Assembly (NCBI GenBank): GCA_019244295.1
Contig: JAFASX010000066.1
Coordinates: forward strand, 1 to 44,205
Reading direction: 5' to 3'
Length of the DNA stretch: 44,205 bases
Source of the DNA: Pseudonocardia sp.
Lineage (GTDB): Bacteria; Actinomycetota; Actinomycetes; Mycobacteriales; Pseudonocardiaceae
The notes beneath the pieces are model-generated. The model saw nothing but the letters and a program-made list of their open reading frames with translations, was not told the DNA's origin and did no database searches. This document shows, one piece after another, positions 43,394 to 44,205 of this stretch (position 1 is the stretch's first letter; every line of letters starts with the position of its first letter). Position numbers and translations under genes: made by a program.

Positions 43394-43587
43394 GTGACTT
43401 CTTCCCACCCCCACAACTCATTGTCCCCGCCGTCGCCATCGGTGTGGGTGCCCTTGACGGTGGTCCAATCTTTGACCAGATCTGGCTCCACCGGCACCAT
43501 CTCACCGTCATCGTCACTATCGGCGGTCACGGCCATCTGCCGCCGAGGGTCATACAGGGGGGTCCAGTAGGAGCGGAACAGGGAACC
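43390..43587 (-). pseudogene. Graspetide precursor peptide, 5' end lost
   Basis: Sixty-five codons ending in TGA within the ATGA overlap with the ligase gene. The visible part has SYWTPLYDPRRQMAV, then an acidic stretch (TADSDDDGEMVPVEP), and a Thr/Asp/Gly-rich end: DWTTVKGTHTDGDGGDNELW and GWEEVT. A YDP(x)RQ(x)AV segment followed by a Thr- and acid-rich core is usual for ATP-grasp-modified peptides. Upstream of 43588 the frame meets the Tn3-type end and has no start codon. An internal ATG (43536) could still give a 48-residue peptide lacking most of the leader. Too short to be predicted by most gene finders. Confidence 0.65.
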
Positions 43588-43642
43588 GGGGTTACTGTCA
43601 CATTTGTTGACAGTCGGGGTTTCCGCAGGCCAGGGTTGCCGG

Positions 43643-43909
43643 GTGAGCCTGGATGGTGTGGAGCTTCTTCGGTTGGACGTTGAGCGGTTCTGCCGGGAGT
43701 TGGTGGATCATCCGCCTGCGGTGCGGTTGCGGGCGTTGGCGGGGTTGCGGGGAATGCTGGACGAGGTGACGACCTCGGCGTTGGCGGCGGCAATGGCGTC
43801 CGCGCGGGACGAGGGGTGGGGGTTGCGCCGGATCGCGACGTTCTCGGACGTGTCGCATGAGCAAGTTCGCAGGATGCTGGCCGCTACCGGAGGACCGGAC
43901 GTCGAGTGA
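43643..43909 (+). CDS. Small helix-turn-helix-like protein carried by the Tn3 element
   Basis: About 88 residues, GTG start, on the strand opposite to the transposase. A helical N-terminus (LDVERFCRELVDHP, RLRALAGLRGMLDEVT) is followed by LRRIATFSDVSHEQVRRML, which reads like a small helix-turn-helix. Function unknown; perhaps a regulator of the transposon. It lies between the transposase stop and the inferred transposon end. Confidence 0.55.
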   Translation: MSLDGVELLRLDVERFCRELVDHPPAVRLRALAGLRGMLDEVTTSALAAAMASARDEGWGLRRIATFSDVSHEQVRRMLAATGGPDVE

Positions 43910-43922
43910 CGGTCACCGGCGG

Positions 43923-44205
43923 TCACCAGGGTGAGCCGGGTGTGCGCAGGGGCCGGAAGTTGCCGGTGCGGACAATGTCGGGGAGTTGGAAGTTGTAGCG
44001 GCCGAGCATGTTGAAGTGGTCGAACCCGAGCGGCGAGAGGCGAGCGATGTCAGCTGCGGCGGGGCGTTTGCCTTCGGCGCGGATGGCTTCGAGGGCGCGT
44101 TCGGTGTAGACGGTGGTCCACAGGATCGCGACGTTGGTCATGAACCCGAGGGTGTTGAGCTGGTCTTCCATGCCTTCGCGGTATTTCTGGCGCAGTTCGC
44201 CTTTC
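43923..44205 (-). CDS. Tn3-family transposase, C-terminal part (partial)
   Basis: The frame continues past the right edge. Visible residues include LRQKYREGMEDQLNTLGFMT, NVAILWTTVYTERALEAI, ADIARLSPLGFDHFNMLGRY and LPDIVRTGNFRPLR. The LSPLGxxHxNxLGRY motif is the diagnostic C-terminus of the large (about 1000-residue) Tn3 transposases. It ends 335 bases from the inferred terminal repeat. Whether the rest is intact cannot be judged. Confidence 0.9.
   Translation of the reverse strand, partial: KGELRQKYREGMEDQLNTLGFMTNVAILWTTVYTERALEAIRAEGKRPAAADIARLSPLGFDHFNMLGRYNFQLPDIVRTGNFRPLRTPGSPW

Larger units (their letters stand above)
43588..44205 (-). mobile_element. End of a Tn3-family transposon (continues beyond the window)
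   Basis: A Tn3-type transposase C-terminus is followed by a GGGG-starting terminal sequence at 43588 (GGGGTTACTGTCACATTTGT onward, about 38 bases). Tn3-family inverted repeats are about 38 bp and begin with GGGG. Within it ACTGTCA (43594-43600) and TGACAGT (43608-43614) form a palindrome. The other end is outside the window, so the repeat cannot be confirmed. Confidence 0.6.

Noticed and set aside
1..44205. CRISPR array, prophage, or toxin-antitoxin locus
   Set aside because: No regularly spaced identical repeats with unique spacers, phage structural genes or recognisable toxin pair were seen; the CTTCGCATA copies are too few and too closely spaced to be CRISPR.

Overview
The window reads as the chromosome of a high-GC actinomycete. 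Supporting this are an Lsr2 nucleoid protein, a fused FbiC (coenzyme F420 synthesis), DUF3558-type lipoproteins, a VIT/CCC1 transporter, GTG and TTG starts, frequent ATGA/GTGA stop-start overlaps and GGAGG-type ribosome sites. The exact genus cannot be fixed from the sequence alone; a Pseudonocardiales or Frankiales-like lineage is a guess.

Layout. (1) 1-5.4 kb, plus strand: a compact operon in which two LysE-superfamily membrane proteins (a CadD-like one and TerC) bracket a phosphoribosyltransferase-TRSP protein, a StiP/PELOTA phosphoribosyltransferase and a HAD phosphatase. This is the nucleoside-like 'Ter biosynthetic module' without TerD-type proteins in view. (2) 5.4-16.3 kb, minus strand: a DUF3558 lipoprotein, a TatA/TatB-like pair, a fungal-type tyrosinase, a large protein with a thermolysin-like but altered zinc motif, a Tat-exported DUF1501 protein and a DUF1800 protein, then a CvpA-like protein, HtpG and an L,D-transpeptidase. 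(3) 16.7-30.7 kb: mostly housekeeping genes (lsr2, uppP, VIT transporter, RodA/FtsW, two exported proteins, fbiC, a beta-propeller/phosphoesterase lipoprotein, an Orn/Lys/Arg decarboxylase). (4) 30.7-38.2 kb: a hexuronate utilisation locus (mannonate oxidoreductase, ManD-type mannonate dehydratase, Gfo/Idh oxidoreductase, TIM-barrel isomerase, GPH-type symporter, glucuronate isomerase) with a striking four-copy operator-like array at 30741-30813. (5) 38.2-44.2 kb: a damaged, mobile-element-rich end. It holds a twice-frameshifted ATPase pseudogene, an IS21-family element with a frameshifted istA and an extra small gene, a graspetide (ATP-grasp RiPP) cluster cut at both ends, and the end of a Tn3-family transposon.

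How the genes work together. The hexuronate genes form a coherent catabolic route: uptake, isomerisation to fructuronate, reduction to mannonate, dehydration to 2-keto-3-deoxygluconate. The graspetide genes (precursor, ATP-grasp ligase, isoaspartyl methyltransferase homologue) are translationally coupled by ATGA overlaps, but the precursor has lost its start to a Tn3-type end and the methyltransferase has lost its C-terminus to the IS21 element.

The best candidates for something undescribed are the tyrosinase / altered-gluzincin / DUF1501 / DUF1800 / TatAB neighbourhood, and the small graspetide precursor fragment at 43390-43587.
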